From the NCBI GenBank assembly GCA_965228955.1, contig OZ245848.1:4836001-4900000 (forward strand): a DNA stretch of 64,000 nt. The letters run 5' to 3'. The translations under genes were made by a program, and so were the position numbers. A model generated the notes under the pieces. It was not told the DNA's origin. It ran no database searches and was given only the letters and a program-made list of their open reading frames with translations. Of the stretch, positions 45,689 to 55,886 are shown piece after piece. Positions within the stretch are counted from its first letter, which is position 1; the number at the start of each line of letters is the position of its first letter. This stretch comes from JANSWY01 sp965228955 (GTDB lineage: Bacteria > Bacteroidota > Bacteroidia > Cytophagales > Cyclobacteriaceae).

Positions 45689-46414
45689 CTAGCTGAGCAG
45701 CTGGTCGTTTAAGAGGTTCAATTTAAGACACTTCCTATATTTATTTGATTGTCTGAACCTTATGAAAGTCTCGCAATGGCTCATTCGATGGATATCTGAA
45801 CCTAAAAAATCTATTAATTTATTTTGCAACATTTTTTCAGCCACTTTTTTTGCCGCCTTGGAATAGTACCCCATAAAAGAACTTGCAGTAACCTGAAATA
45901 GCACTCCAAGCTCCTTGAGTTTTATTAAGTAGTCAGTGTCGTTTTGTATAAAATCATATCGTTCCGGATGAGCTAAGACAGGTTTATACCCATTGGATGT
46001 GAGTGAAAATATTGCTTCTTCAAAAAAATGAGGTTTATTGATGAAGGGTGTCTCCACCAAGATGTTTCTATCTCCAAAAGTTAATAACTCCTCAGAATCA
46101 TTAACCTTCCTCAAAAAATCGCTATCAATGTAATATTCAGCAGCAGCTTCAATTATCAGTGGTATTCCCTCTTTTTCAATTGCTTTCCTAACCTCATTAA
46201 GTCCTTCATTAATTATTTGTGGGGTATTGCTGTAAAACTCTTGAGCAATATGGGGTGTCGTAACTACTTTTTGAATCCCAATTTTAGACAACTCTTTGAG
46301 GATTTTCACGGATTCATCAATTGATTTCACACCGTCATCAATTCCAGGTATTAAGTGAGAATGAAGATCAACTCTTAAATCATTTACTTTCTTAGGAGAG
46401 AAAAATTTAATCAA
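45689..46414 (-). CDS. PHP-type protein-tyrosine phosphatase (CpsB/Wzb-like)
   Basis: This 241-residue protein has a PHP metal-dependent phosphatase fold. The N-terminus shows DLHSHLIPGIDDGVKSIDES with His18 and His20 as metal ligands; later motifs are VVTTPHIAQE, ILVETPFI, KPVLAHPERY and DFLGSDIHRMSH. CpsB/YwqE-type phosphatases dephosphorylate the bacterial tyrosine kinase that controls capsule or EPS chain length. It starts one base after the Wzc-like kinase gene, which supports that pairing. Confidence 0.92.
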   Translation of the reverse strand: MIKFFSPKKVNDLRVDLHSHLIPGIDDGVKSIDESVKILKELSKIGIQKVVTTPHIAQEFYSNTPQIINEGLNEVRKAIEKEGIPLIIEAAAEYYIDSDFLRKVNDSEELLTFGDRNILVETPFINKPHFFEEAIFSLTSNGYKPVLAHPERYDFIQNDTDYLIKLKELGVLFQVTASSFMGYYSKAAKKVAEKMLQNKLIDFLGSDIHRMSHCETFIRFRQSNKYRKCLKLNLLNDQLLS

Positions 46415-46415
46415 T

Positions 46416-48800
46416 TTACCAAGTGAAAAACTTAATCAATGAATGAAATTTATTTTGTGGTTTAAGGTCCTCGTAATAACCATCACTATACCCTTTGCCG
46501 TAACCATAGCCATAGCCCATTCCATCACCTAATGAGTTAAATATGACTGTTAGGTTTTTAAATTTATTCAATTTCTTGAGATCATTCAATGTATTGACAT
46601 ATTCCCTTTTAGAATAATCTGAACGCAAAACATAAATTTGCAAATCGGCACTTTTCATAGCTAGAATTCCATCGGTCACTAAACCTACAGGTGGAGTATC
46701 TAACACTACAATATCATAATCTTTCTTCAGATTGTTAACTAGATTCTCAAAGCCTTTTGAAAGCAGTAGCTCTGATGGATTAGGAGGTATTGGTCCTGCT
46801 GGTATATAATCCAGAGTTGGGAGATTAGTCTTTCTTATCCCCTCTTTGTAATCATATTTATTGATCAGGATTGTGCTTACACCAATCTCTTCTTTTTCTT
46901 TTTCAGAACCGTTCTGACCAAAAGCTAAACCAATTTTTGGTTTTCTCATGTCCAAATCTACAACACACACTTTCTGTTTGGAAAAAGCCATTATACCTGC
47001 AAGATTGACACCAACAAAAGTTTTACCTTCTCCACTCACCGTGGAAGTCACTGCTATAACATGGTTTTGGCCCGAGCCATTAAGAAACTCCATATTAGTC
47101 CGAATCGCTCTTAATGATTCGCTGACAGATGACTTTGGATTTTCATCAATAATTAGTTTTGCGTGAGGTAATTTTCCTTTTTGATATGCAGGTATTCCTC
47201 CCAAGACTGGTACAGAAACGATACTGTCGAGCTCCTTCAGGCTTGTAATCCTATTATTCAATAAAAATTTGCCCACTACTAACAACAGAGAAAGCATTAA
47301 TCCCATGATAAACCCAACAGAATGTATTAGTAAGTTCTTGGGATGAATTGGAGAAATCGGAAGAGAGGCACTTGCCAGGATCACCGATTTATTGACAGTT
47401 CCCGCTTCAGTTATTTCTAATTCCATTTTACTCTGTCGAAGAGAGAGTAAAAAGTCCTCCTGCAATGCGTAAACTCTTTTATTTTTATTGTATTCAGTAC
47501 CCATTGATGGAAGCTCAACAAATGACCCTTCTAGACGAGCCTTTCTGGCATCCAATTCGGAGATATTTTCTCTGGTTACTTGCCTATACTCATCAACTAA
47601 TTCAACCAGATTTCTTTCTATTTCTTCCAACTTTTGATCAAGTCTTTGAATCACTAATGTATTCTCATTGTAAGAGCTCAATTTCAATTCTCTTTCTCCA
47701 ATAATTTTGCTGTACTCCTCAATTGCCGAGTATATGACGGTTGGCATTTCTCTAGCCACAAATGGGTTAAATAATGGTATCCCCTCCGAGTTAAGTTGGT
47801 TCTCAATAAGTTGAATGTTTGAGAGATTGGTTTTAAGATGAAACCTTTGAGAATCCAGGGACTCTAATAGAGATATCGTTTTATTGAGATCATTTTGTAG
47901 GCTTGTAGTTCTGTTTTCTATTGTGAAGTTTTCAAAGTAATCTTCAAACCCTTCCAATCTGTCATTTGTTTGATCAATTAATTTCTCAAGAAACTCAATT
48001 TTTTGATTTAATGCCTGATTCGTTGCTTCTTTTGTATAAAATAAATAAAGAGTGTCAATAGCCATGATAAAATCTCTGGCCTTGTACTTATTATGATCTC
48101 GAAGAGAAATTTTAATCGTTTTGGCGTTAAAGTTTTCAGGTGTAACTGATACATTAGACTTCAAGTAGTTAATAACACTCTGTTGACTGTTCAGCACAAA
48201 ATAGTATCTTCCTGGACCTGAATCTTTGTCATAATATTCTGTCTTATCAATAAGGAGATTAAATGGCCCTGAAGATATCGCATCCCCAAACTTGTACTGA
48301 GCTTTATTTTCTCTACCAGCATATTGGTACGTTAGAATGTAACTTTCAGAATCTATGATTTCCAAATCTATCGGCTTATCATACACAGAAGGATCCAAGA
48401 CTTTAAAACTGACCTCAAATGGAGAATTATTGTAACGTTCATCTGTTAAATACCTACCATAGTAGTAGTATGCAACATTGTAGTTGATCACATTGGATAC
48501 TCTCGTAAAAAACAATTTGGATTTTAGTAGTTCAATCTCTCCGCTCAGGCCGCTAATGTTGGTACCCAACGCGGGGTTTGAAATACCAAGAATAGCTGCC
48601 TCACTTTCCACTTCAAGTTTAATAATTGATTCTGATTCGTAGATTGGCTTTGTGTACCTTAAATACAAGTATGCCAATGAGTTAGTCAGGATTAGGATGA
48701 GAGCAACCCATATTATACTTTTTTTCAGTATTAGCTTTACTTTTCCCAGGTCCAAACTGGAAAACAAATCATTACCACTATCTATATAACCTTCCGACAC
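46416..48800 (-). CDS. Wzc-like polysaccharide co-polymerase and tyrosine autokinase
   Basis: The 794-residue protein has a Wzz domain with a first membrane helix (about residues 30-55), a long coiled-coil periplasmic part (about 250-450), a second helix (about 490-515) and a C-terminal BY-kinase domain. Walker A is STVSGEGKT (about 585-593), A' is VCVVDLDMRKPKIG, and Walker B is DIVVLDTPP. The C-terminus has a tyrosine-rich tail, GYGYGYGKGYSDGYYED, the likely autophosphorylation cluster. It controls polymerisation and export of exopolysaccharide. It lies between the Wza-like and phosphatase genes. Confidence 0.95.
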   Translation of the reverse strand: MSEGYIDSGNDLFSSLDLGKVKLILKKSIIWVALILILTNSLAYLYLRYTKPIYESESIIKLEVESEAAILGISNPALGTNISGLSGEIELLKSKLFFTRVSNVINYNVAYYYYGRYLTDERYNNSPFEVSFKVLDPSVYDKPIDLEIIDSESYILTYQYAGRENKAQYKFGDAISSGPFNLLIDKTEYYDKDSGPGRYYFVLNSQQSVINYLKSNVSVTPENFNAKTIKISLRDHNKYKARDFIMAIDTLYLFYTKEATNQALNQKIEFLEKLIDQTNDRLEGFEDYFENFTIENRTTSLQNDLNKTISLLESLDSQRFHLKTNLSNIQLIENQLNSEGIPLFNPFVAREMPTVIYSAIEEYSKIIGERELKLSSYNENTLVIQRLDQKLEEIERNLVELVDEYRQVTRENISELDARKARLEGSFVELPSMGTEYNKNKRVYALQEDFLLSLRQSKMELEITEAGTVNKSVILASASLPISPIHPKNLLIHSVGFIMGLMLSLLLVVGKFLLNNRITSLKELDSIVSVPVLGGIPAYQKGKLPHAKLIIDENPKSSVSESLRAIRTNMEFLNGSGQNHVIAVTSTVSGEGKTFVGVNLAGIMAFSKQKVCVVDLDMRKPKIGLAFGQNGSEKEKEEIGVSTILINKYDYKEGIRKTNLPTLDYIPAGPIPPNPSELLLSKGFENLVNNLKKDYDIVVLDTPPVGLVTDGILAMKSADLQIYVLRSDYSKREYVNTLNDLKKLNKFKNLTVIFNSLGDGMGYGYGYGKGYSDGYYEDLKPQNKFHSLIKFFTW

Positions 48801-48803
48801 TTT

Positions 48804-49640
48804 TTAAAGATTTTGAATTACCAAATAAAGTGTTAGGACACTTGATATTATACCAATGATTGGTGAGGCATCCCTCAAACCTTGTTGAACAGGCCTTTTC
48901 CATGGCTCAATATATATCACATCCCCAGGTTCCACAGCTTTCAGTCCAGTTTTAATTGAAGAGACATTACTCAAGTCAATTTGAAAAACTTTAGGGTCAT
49001 TATATGGTCCTCTGATCAACCTCACATTTTGCGCTTTTGCGTTTGCATTGACACCTCCAGATAGAGCAATAATTTCCAGCAGACTCATTTTCTCATTTAC
49101 CAAAGGAATCACCTGACCTCCATTTGCTCCAAGTACAATTACTCTCTTATTAACAAATTGAAGTTTCACAAAAGTCCCTTTGTAATACTGATTGTACAAT
49201 TGCTCCAATTTTGCTTCGGCCTCAAAGATCGTCAAACCATCAAGAGGTACAACGCCTATAATTGGTAACTTTACCATGCCATCTTCTTGCAAGAGGTATT
49301 GAAAATCTCTTAATCCATTCTGCTGATTAGCAAGCATGGCCCCCCCTTGCTGCATCAATTCAAAATTCGGATCAATTATTCGCTCTCCTCCATTTGTAAA
49401 AACGTCAATTCTTAAATAATCATTCTTTTGAATGACGTAATTTTTTTCAGCTTTAATCACTGCTTGTGTCAGATCATTCTCAGAAAAATCAGAATCTAAT
49501 TGGAACATCAAATCCTGCTTATACATCTTACAGGAAGTAAAAAACAATAATAAAACACAAAACGATAATGTTGATCTAATCAATCGATTGACATTTACAG
49601 AAATTCCGATGTATTCAAAGTTTTTCAATCTTTCCGTCAT
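48804..49640 (-). CDS. Wza-like polysaccharide export lipoprotein
   Basis: The 278-residue lipoprotein has a signal with a longish N-terminus and lipobox LLFFTSC (Cys37). The polysaccharide export domain follows (YVIQKNDYLRIDVFTNGG), then SLBB-like repeats (GMVKLPIIGVVPLDGLTIFEAEAKLEQL; FVNKRVIVLGANGGQV; LLEIIALSGGVN). A C-terminal hydrophobic helix (IIGIISSVLTLYLVIQNL) fits the outer-membrane spanning segment of Wza. It starts immediately after the glycosyltransferase stop codon. Confidence 0.93.
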   Translation of the reverse strand: MTERLKNFEYIGISVNVNRLIRSTLSFCVLLLFFTSCKMYKQDLMFQLDSDFSENDLTQAVIKAEKNYVIQKNDYLRIDVFTNGGERIIDPNFELMQQGGAMLANQQNGLRDFQYLLQEDGMVKLPIIGVVPLDGLTIFEAEAKLEQLYNQYYKGTFVKLQFVNKRVIVLGANGGQVIPLVNEKMSLLEIIALSGGVNANAKAQNVRLIRGPYNDPKVFQIDLSNVSSIKTGLKAVEPGDVIYIEPWKRPVQQGLRDASPIIGIISSVLTLYLVIQNL

Positions 49641-50789
49641 TTAATTTGATACTAGTGACTTCTTTGAGACCAAGTTAGCTCCAGGCACAATACTATTAAT
49701 TTCATCGAAGTACTTTTCGATAACTATTTCCACATCAAATTTTTCCGTTGCAAGCAGATTGCTATTTTCACCGAACTGTTTCAGTTGGGATTCAGCAGAG
49801 AGAAGCATTTTAGACATTGCATCTGCAAGATCTTGTGAGTCTCTTGGGTTGCAAAGAAAACCATTATAGTTATCAATTACCACATTTTTGCAGCCTGGTA
49901 CATTTGTTGCCACTAATGGCTTGCTCATGCAAGCTGCTTCAAGAAGAGTTCTGGGAGTTCCTTCCCTATAGCTTGGTAAAACTACACAATCACTTTTTGC
50001 AATAAATTCCCTAACATCATCAGAAGTACCTAGAAATTCCACTACTCCATCCTTGAGATACTGATCAAACTTATCCAAATCAACAGACCTCTTATGCCCA
50101 GGGTCCCTTTTTCCCAATAGAAGAAACTTAACGTCATGATGTGTATGTTTCAAATTTTTAGCCGCTTCACAATATTCCATAACTCCCTTATCAATGAGTA
50201 ATCGGGAAATCATTAAAAATGTAAATGGCCCATCGCTTCGTTGAACATCATAGGAACTAAAGAAGTCAACATTTATACCAGAACCTGGTAATAAACCAGT
50301 TTTGCTCACATCAATCTTAACTTCATCCAAGAATAGCTTTTTATCATCCTGGTTTTGAAAAAATATAAAATCTGATTTCCGGAAAGCATATCTGTATAAA
50401 CCGACAATAAATGTTTTCATCAGCTTATTCCATAGAAATGTTGTGCCCAAACCACTAACATTATTGATTACCGGAATATTCTCCTTCTTACAAGCCAGGG
50501 TCCCATATATGTTTGGCTTTATGGTATAGGACAAAACAATGTCTGGCTTCTCCTCTGATAAGATCAAACGAAAATTCTTAAGGTATTGTAGGTCTTTTAA
50601 TGGGTTTAGACCACTATTCTCCAATTGTATTGATCTATGACAACATCCCATCTCAATTAGCCTGGAGGTATATTCATCATTAGGAGCAATAGTCAACACC
50701 TCATGCCCTAATTCTAAAAGTCTCTTGACAAGATCAATACGAAAATTGTAAATATTCCACGAGGTATTAATAGCGATTCCTACCTTCAT
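49641..50789 (-). CDS. GT4 family glycosyltransferase
   Basis: The 382-residue protein has a GT-B fold. The N-terminal domain begins KVGIAINTSWNIYNFRIDLVKRLLELGHEVL, and the C-terminal domain has TFLMISRLLIDKGVMEYCEAA, a GTSDDVREFIAKSDCVVLPSYREGTPRTLLEAACMSKPLV stretch containing the E-x7-E motif, and a C-terminal helix region. It likely adds a sugar during exopolysaccharide synthesis; donor and acceptor are unknown. It is the first visible gene of this unit. The 189-bp gap to divergent hflX probably holds promoters for both, but none could be defined. Confidence 0.92.
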   Translation of the reverse strand: MKVGIAINTSWNIYNFRIDLVKRLLELGHEVLTIAPNDEYTSRLIEMGCCHRSIQLENSGLNPLKDLQYLKNFRLILSEEKPDIVLSYTIKPNIYGTLACKKENIPVINNVSGLGTTFLWNKLMKTFIVGLYRYAFRKSDFIFFQNQDDKKLFLDEVKIDVSKTGLLPGSGINVDFFSSYDVQRSDGPFTFLMISRLLIDKGVMEYCEAAKNLKHTHHDVKFLLLGKRDPGHKRSVDLDKFDQYLKDGVVEFLGTSDDVREFIAKSDCVVLPSYREGTPRTLLEAACMSKPLVATNVPGCKNVVIDNYNGFLCNPRDSQDLADAMSKMLLSAESQLKQFGENSNLLATEKFDVEIVIEKYFDEINSIVPGANLVSKKSLVSN

Positions 50790-50978
50790 GATCCTTTAAA
50801 TAGTTTCTTTTTAAGTCCCAACCCAAGCACAACGCTAAAACTTTCTCTACTTAAGAAACCCGGAAATGTGTGGTTCAAAAAATATAGTGTCGTAGCGAAT
50901 TTGGTATTGTAAAGATATTGGGATTTTTTGTGATTTAGCCAATAATATCGGCCAACCTACCAATTCTTTAGACTAATT

Positions 50979-52199
50979 TTGCAGAATTCACATCATCAAG
51001 TAGGGATTTTGATAGAAACGAAGAAAAAAAACGAGAAAGCAGTGTTGGTGGCACTTGTTCCAAAGGGACAAGCTGATGAGAAAACACGTGAATACTTAGA
51101 TGAACTAGAATTTCTGGCTCAGACTTTGGATATCGACACAAAAGGGATTTTCACCCAGAAGCTAGATGCACCAGATAGACGCACATTTATAGGCAAAGGT
51201 AAACTGGATGAAGTCAAAGAATTCTCAAAAGCAGAGCAGGCGGATTGCATCATTTTTGATGATGACCTAAGCCCATCTCAATTGAGAAACCTGGAAAAGG
51301 AGCTTAAATTAAAAATATACGATCGCAGTTTACTGATACTGGATATTTTCTTAAAAAGAGCTCAAACGGCCCAGGCAAAAACACAGGTGGAGCTTGCGAG
51401 GTTTCAATACCTCATGCCACGATTGACTCGTATGTGGACGCACCTTGAAAGACAAAGAGGAGGAACCGGAACAAGAGGTGGAGCAGGAGAGAAAGAAATT
51501 GAGACAGATAGAAGGATTATTAGAGATCAAATAACTGTACTAAAAAAGAAACTCGAGAAGATTGAGAAGCAAAGTGCTACCAGACGTAAATCACGTAGTA
51601 ATGTGGTTCGTGTAGCGCTTGTTGGTTATACCAATGCCGGAAAGTCTACTTTGATGCGGAAGCTTAGTAAAGAACAGGTTTATGCAAAAGATGAGCTATT
51701 TGCAACTGTCGATTCCACTGTTAGAAAAGTTGTAATTAATCAAATTCCATTTTTATTATCTGACACTGTTGGTTTTATCAGGAAACTACCTCATAACCTT
51801 ATTGAATCTTTTAAATCAACCTTAGACGAGGTGAAGGAAGCGGATATCTTATTGCATGTTGTTGATGTCTCAAACCCAGCCTATGAAGAACATATGCAGG
51901 TTGTAGACAATACATTAAAAGAAATTGGAGCAGCCGAGATAAAAACCATCAAAATTTACAATAAAATAGATGCGATCGAAGTAAATCCAGAAGAGGACAT
52001 TGAAAGCATGAATGGATTCCCGTATGATATCTCTAAAAGCAAATTTAATAAGCAGAATTTATCAGTGTTCTTGAGTGCTCTTGATAAGAATCATATCAAT
52101 GAATTCAGAGACTTCATATTCCATGAGGTACAGAAAGTTCACAAAACGATCTACCCAAATTATGTAATGAACGAAACGTTCAACTCTTACGAGGAATAA
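50979..52199 (+). CDS. hflX: GTPase HflX
   Basis: HflX is a ribosome-binding GTPase that splits stalled ribosomes. The 406-residue protein has the N-terminal HflX domain (QTLDIDTKGIFTQKLDAPDRRTFIGKGKLDEV), a coiled linker with RGGTGTRGGAGEKEIETDRRII, and the G domain with VALVGYTNAGKSTL (about residues 212-225), DTVGFIRKLP and YNKIDA. No ATG start exists: TTG at 50979 or TTG at 51009 (giving MIETKKKNEKAVLVAL, closer to typical HflX N-termini) are the candidates. Confidence 0.95.
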   Translation: MQNSHHQVGILIETKKKNEKAVLVALVPKGQADEKTREYLDELEFLAQTLDIDTKGIFTQKLDAPDRRTFIGKGKLDEVKEFSKAEQADCIIFDDDLSPSQLRNLEKELKLKIYDRSLLILDIFLKRAQTAQAKTQVELARFQYLMPRLTRMWTHLERQRGGTGTRGGAGEKEIETDRRIIRDQITVLKKKLEKIEKQSATRRKSRSNVVRVALVGYTNAGKSTLMRKLSKEQVYAKDELFATVDSTVRKVVINQIPFLLSDTVGFIRKLPHNLIESFKSTLDEVKEADILLHVVDVSNPAYEEHMQVVDNTLKEIGAAEIKTIKIYNKIDAIEVNPEEDIESMNGFPYDISKSKFNKQNLSVFLSALDKNHINEFRDFIFHEVQKVHKTIYPNYVMNETFNSYEE

Positions 52200-52297
52200 C
52201 TTTTCTTCCCCATTTGAGCTGGTTATTGACATTTTTATTATTTATACATTTAGGAAACTAATAATATTTAGTCCCGTATTTATTCCAAACACAACTT

Positions 52298-52630
52298 ATG
52301 AAATACACACAACTTGGTGAATTTGAAGAATTGGTTTTGCTGATTATTGGCAATCTAAAAGATGATGCTTACAGTATTTCAATCAAGGAGCAGTTAAAAG
52401 ATACCACTGGAAGGAAACCAAGTATTGGAGCCTTACATTCAGCCTTAAATCGATTAGAGAAAAAAGGATTCGTTGAGTCATTTGAAGGAGGTGCTACAAA
52501 AGAACGTGGAGGAAGAAGAAAGAGATTTTATAGTATCACCGCATTTGGAAGAAAGGCTCTTGACCAATCCTTTGAGCTAAGATCCAACCTGTATCACACT
52601 TTACCCAAGCTAGGTCTGAGTAATGAGTAA
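52298..52630 (+). CDS. PadR-family transcriptional regulator
   Basis: The 110-residue protein has the PadR winged helix: LGEFEELVLLIIGNLKDDAYSISIKEQL, GRKPSIGALHSALNRLEKKGFVES, and the wing GGRRKRFYSITAFGRKAL. It overlaps the downstream permease gene by eight bases, so it is very probably a local, translationally coupled regulator of it. Ligand unknown. Confidence 0.93.
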   Translation: MKYTQLGEFEELVLLIIGNLKDDAYSISIKEQLKDTTGRKPSIGALHSALNRLEKKGFVESFEGGATKERGGRRKRFYSITAFGRKALDQSFELRSNLYHTLPKLGLSNE

Positions 52631-55268
52631 AAAGGACCTAAAATATTCTCCTCCGTCATGGCCCGATAGATTTCTAGGCTGGTTCTGCCATGAAGAACAG
52701 ATAGAAATATTAAGAGGTGATGTATACGAATTATACGAGGAGAGAATCAAAACCCAAAGCAAATTCAAAGCTGATTTCTTTTTTCTGGTAGATGTTTTGG
52801 GGTTGTGTCGGCCATTTGCAATGAAAAGAAAAAGTGTCAACTCAAATCAAATAGCGATGTTCAAAAATTATTTCAAGGTTACTTACAGGAACTTCCTTCG
52901 GCAAAAAGTTTATTCTATGTTGAATGTGGTAGGGTTAGCAATAGGCCTGGCGTGTTCATTACTTATTCTGCTCTACATCAGCGATGAATTGAGCTATGAC
53001 CAATTTCACTCCAAATCACACAGAATCTATAGGGTTCTAGAGCATTTCGAAAGTGAAGGTGTTGGAGAACACTCTGCAAGTCAACCTTTTCCAGCTGGAC
53101 CTACATTAAAAAATGATTTCCCAAGACAGATCGAACATGTAGTCAGGCTTTTTAATTTCCAATCTCCAACATTGGCATTAGCCAACAAAGAACAGGACAA
53201 GGCCTTCAATGAGTCAAGAGCATTTTTTGCTGATTCTACATTCTTTAAAGTCTTTGATTTCAAACTTCTAAGTGGAGACAAGGAAACAGCATTAAATCAG
53301 CCTGGATCTATTCTTTTAACAAAATCAATGGCTGAAAAGTACTTTGCCAATGAAGATCCAATGGGCAAATTTCTTGAGTTTCAAGGACAGCAAAATTTGT
53401 TGGTTGCTGGAGTTATGGAAGACTCTCCATCAAATGCTCATTTTCAATTTGACTTCATCATTTCATTTTCTAGTTTGAAACACTGGTATAATGGTGGTTA
53501 CCCAAGAACCTGGTATTGGAATCCGTGTTGGACCTATGTATTGCTTGAAGAGAATACAACCAAAGAGCAATTAGAAGAACAGTTTCCGGATTTTGTACAG
53601 AAATATTTTCCATCATTCATTGTGGATGATGTCGAGCTGGAACTTCAACCTATTGAAGAGATCCATTTACAATCAAAACTTGATTATGAAATACAGGCAA
53701 ATAGTGACATTAAAACTATTTACATATTTGGAGCCGTAGCTGTTTTTGTTTTGATCATTGCAGGAATAAACTTCATCAACCTAAGTACTGCAAGAGCAAG
53801 TAAACGAGCTAAAGAAGTGGGAGTACGAAAGTCCCTAGGAAGTGCTAAATCTCAATTGATAAATCAGTTCATTTTTGAGTCAGTTTTAATGACCTACTTT
53901 TCCCTGGCAATAGCTCTAGTGATTGTTGGTTTAATCTTACCTTCTTTTAATGTTTTAACCGAAAAGAATATACTATTCTCAGCGCTCTTCGGGCCTCAGT
54001 TTTTAGTTGGGATTATTTCTGTGACTTTGGTGGTCGGGTTACTTTCCGGATTTTATCCTGCGTTTGTTTTATCCTCATTCAATACTGTTTTAGTTCTTAA
54101 AAATGCTCACTTCAAAACCAGTGGATTAAACTTCAGAAGAATACTGGTGACTGCACAGTTTTCGATTTCAATCATACTGATTATTGGAACATTTTTCGCT
54201 GTGGCTCAGCTACAGCATTTACAAAACCAGGAAACTGGCTTTGATCAGGAAAATGTATTGATGATTCCTGTGATTCGCTCGCAAATGGGTGAACATTATG
54301 AGACCTTTAAAACAAGGGCTTTACAAAGCCCACGTGTAAAATCCATCACTGCAGTCGAAGAAATTGTTGGGGCCAAGCATCAGGTTAACAATTACCAATT
54401 CGAAGGAATGGATGTATCTAAACCGTTCCCACATTTCCATATTCGACATGACTTCACCAAAACAATGAACATTGAAATGGCAGCAGGTCGAGATTACGAT
54501 CAAACCATACAAACAGACGATTCCCTGGCTTTAATCATCAACGAAAAAATGGTACAAACTATGGGTTGGGCAAGTGCCGAAGAAGCTGTTGGAAAACGAT
54601 TCTATTATAGAGGGCAGCTAAGAGGACAAGTTGTTGGAGTAGTTGAGGATTATAATTTTGTTTCCAAACATCACCCAATTGGCCCTTTTGTCCTGAGCTT
54701 GAACACCTTTCCTGGAGCTTTCAACCTATTTATCAAATATGTAGCTGTAAAAGTTGATGGCAACAATATTGGGGAGGCATCTAATGACCTTGAGGCAGCA
54801 TGGACATCAGTCCTTCCAAACAGGCCATTTGATTATTTTTTCCTTGAAGATCGGCTAAATGACTCCTATAAAACGGAGCAAAAATTAAGCAGTGTTACCA
54901 TCATATTTTCAGCATTAGCAATCGTAGTTGCATGTTTGGGACTATTTGGATTAGCTACATTTAGTGTAGAACAAAGAACTAAGGAGATAGGTGTTAGAAA
55001 GGTATTAGGCATAAAAACATCTCAGATCCTTTATCTACTTTCAAAGGAATTCATGATCCTGATTCTAATTGCCTTTGTGGTTGCTATTCCAATTGCGTAT
55101 CTAATGCTAGATCAGTGGCTAAGTGGATTTGCATACCGAATCGATATGCAAATTTGGCCATTCATAATTGCTGGGTTAATCACGTTTTTGATTTCCACAG
55201 TCACAATTGCTTATCACGCTATGAAAGCATCATTAATTAACCCAGTGGATACATTAAAATATGAATAA
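52623..55268 (+). CDS. FtsX/MacB-type ABC transporter permease with prefix domain
   Basis: The 881-residue protein begins with a short prefix domain (PPSWPDRFLGWFCHEEQIEILRGDVYELYEER) ahead of the first membrane helix. It then has two FtsX/MacB modules, each with a MacB-like periplasmic domain (about residues 115-350 and 560-750) and helices such as IYIFGAVAVFVLIIAGINFINLSTARASKRAKEVGVRKSLG-type motifs. The second module has the repeat motif SVEQRTKEIGVRKVLG. No ATPase gene is adjacent. Such PadR-permease pairs are frequent in Cytophagales, and the partner ATPase must be elsewhere. Substrate unknown. Confidence 0.9.
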   Translation: MSKKDLKYSPPSWPDRFLGWFCHEEQIEILRGDVYELYEERIKTQSKFKADFFFLVDVLGLCRPFAMKRKSVNSNQIAMFKNYFKVTYRNFLRQKVYSMLNVVGLAIGLACSLLILLYISDELSYDQFHSKSHRIYRVLEHFESEGVGEHSASQPFPAGPTLKNDFPRQIEHVVRLFNFQSPTLALANKEQDKAFNESRAFFADSTFFKVFDFKLLSGDKETALNQPGSILLTKSMAEKYFANEDPMGKFLEFQGQQNLLVAGVMEDSPSNAHFQFDFIISFSSLKHWYNGGYPRTWYWNPCWTYVLLEENTTKEQLEEQFPDFVQKYFPSFIVDDVELELQPIEEIHLQSKLDYEIQANSDIKTIYIFGAVAVFVLIIAGINFINLSTARASKRAKEVGVRKSLGSAKSQLINQFIFESVLMTYFSLAIALVIVGLILPSFNVLTEKNILFSALFGPQFLVGIISVTLVVGLLSGFYPAFVLSSFNTVLVLKNAHFKTSGLNFRRILVTAQFSISIILIIGTFFAVAQLQHLQNQETGFDQENVLMIPVIRSQMGEHYETFKTRALQSPRVKSITAVEEIVGAKHQVNNYQFEGMDVSKPFPHFHIRHDFTKTMNIEMAAGRDYDQTIQTDDSLALIINEKMVQTMGWASAEEAVGKRFYYRGQLRGQVVGVVEDYNFVSKHHPIGPFVLSLNTFPGAFNLFIKYVAVKVDGNNIGEASNDLEAAWTSVLPNRPFDYFFLEDRLNDSYKTEQKLSSVTIIFSALAIVVACLGLFGLATFSVEQRTKEIGVRKVLGIKTSQILYLLSKEFMILILIAFVVAIPIAYLMLDQWLSGFAYRIDMQIWPFIIAGLITFLISTVTIAYHAMKASLINPVDTLKYE

Positions 55269-55277
55269 AGGTTTATT

Positions 55278-55310
55278 GGAAGATTGAGGTGACTAATCTC
55301 TCAGTCTTCC
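55278..55310. terminator. Bidirectional terminator between convergent genes
   Basis: GGAAGATTGAG (55278-55288) and CTCAGTCTTCC (55300-55310) form an 11-bp stem with one G-U pair. The right arm lies in the last codons of the DinB-like gene and the left arm after the permease stop, so one hairpin may serve both transcripts. Confidence 0.6.
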
Positions 55311-55886
55311 ATTAAATACACTCACTTTAGAATTAAACGGATTTCCGGATGATCTTCTAAAAGAAACTACTTGTCCAACATGCCATATAGCATCTGCTAT
55401 CGGACCATTGATGTTGTTCCAGAATGGATATTCCGAGGTGCCTCTTGGGCTTTCAAAAACCAACATAAAGGATTCGATATCTTCTTCACTGCTCCTAAGA
55501 AGAATTTCGCTTGCGGTTTTTAAATTATTGAGTGTTTTTGCCCTCAACTCCTCAAAAGATAAATTTTCATCAACAGATGGACGAATATTTGGCTTTTTTA
55601 GTGTTGCGTTTACAATCACATTAGTCAATCCATAAATATGACCTATAGTTTCAAGAGTAGTTCTGGCCTCTTCGTTAGGTTTCCAATTCAGATCTTCCTC
55701 TCTCAAACTATCAGTAGCCCAATAATACCTAAACCCTAACCCATCAACCATTCTGGAAAGGACGGTACCCGCAGAATACTTTTCAGGATAATCAGGTATT
55801 TGACTATATGGTAGTTCGCTATTTGATTGAGCCATAGTATTAAAACTTAATGTAAATGCTATCAGTGATAAAAATAGATATCTCAT
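55293..55886 (-). CDS. Secreted DinB-like four-helix protein
   Basis: The 197-residue protein has a signal peptide (MRYLFLSLIAFTLSFNTMAQ). The rest resembles the DinB/YfiT-like metal-binding helical bundle: LEEDLNWKP-like segment (REEDLNWKPNEEARTTLETIGHIYGL) and a C-terminal ADAIWHVGQVVSFRR, with histidines expected to bind metal. DinB-type proteins include thiol transferases, but exported versions are uncharacterised. The 150 bp between this gene and the tRNA repeats contain no gene that I can see. Confidence 0.75.
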   Translation of the reverse strand: MRYLFLSLIAFTLSFNTMAQSNSELPYSQIPDYPEKYSAGTVLSRMVDGLGFRYYWATDSLREEDLNWKPNEEARTTLETIGHIYGLTNVIVNATLKKPNIRPSVDENLSFEELRAKTLNNLKTASEILLRSSEEDIESFMLVFESPRGTSEYPFWNNINGPIADAIWHVGQVVSFRRSSGNPFNSKVSVFNGRLRD

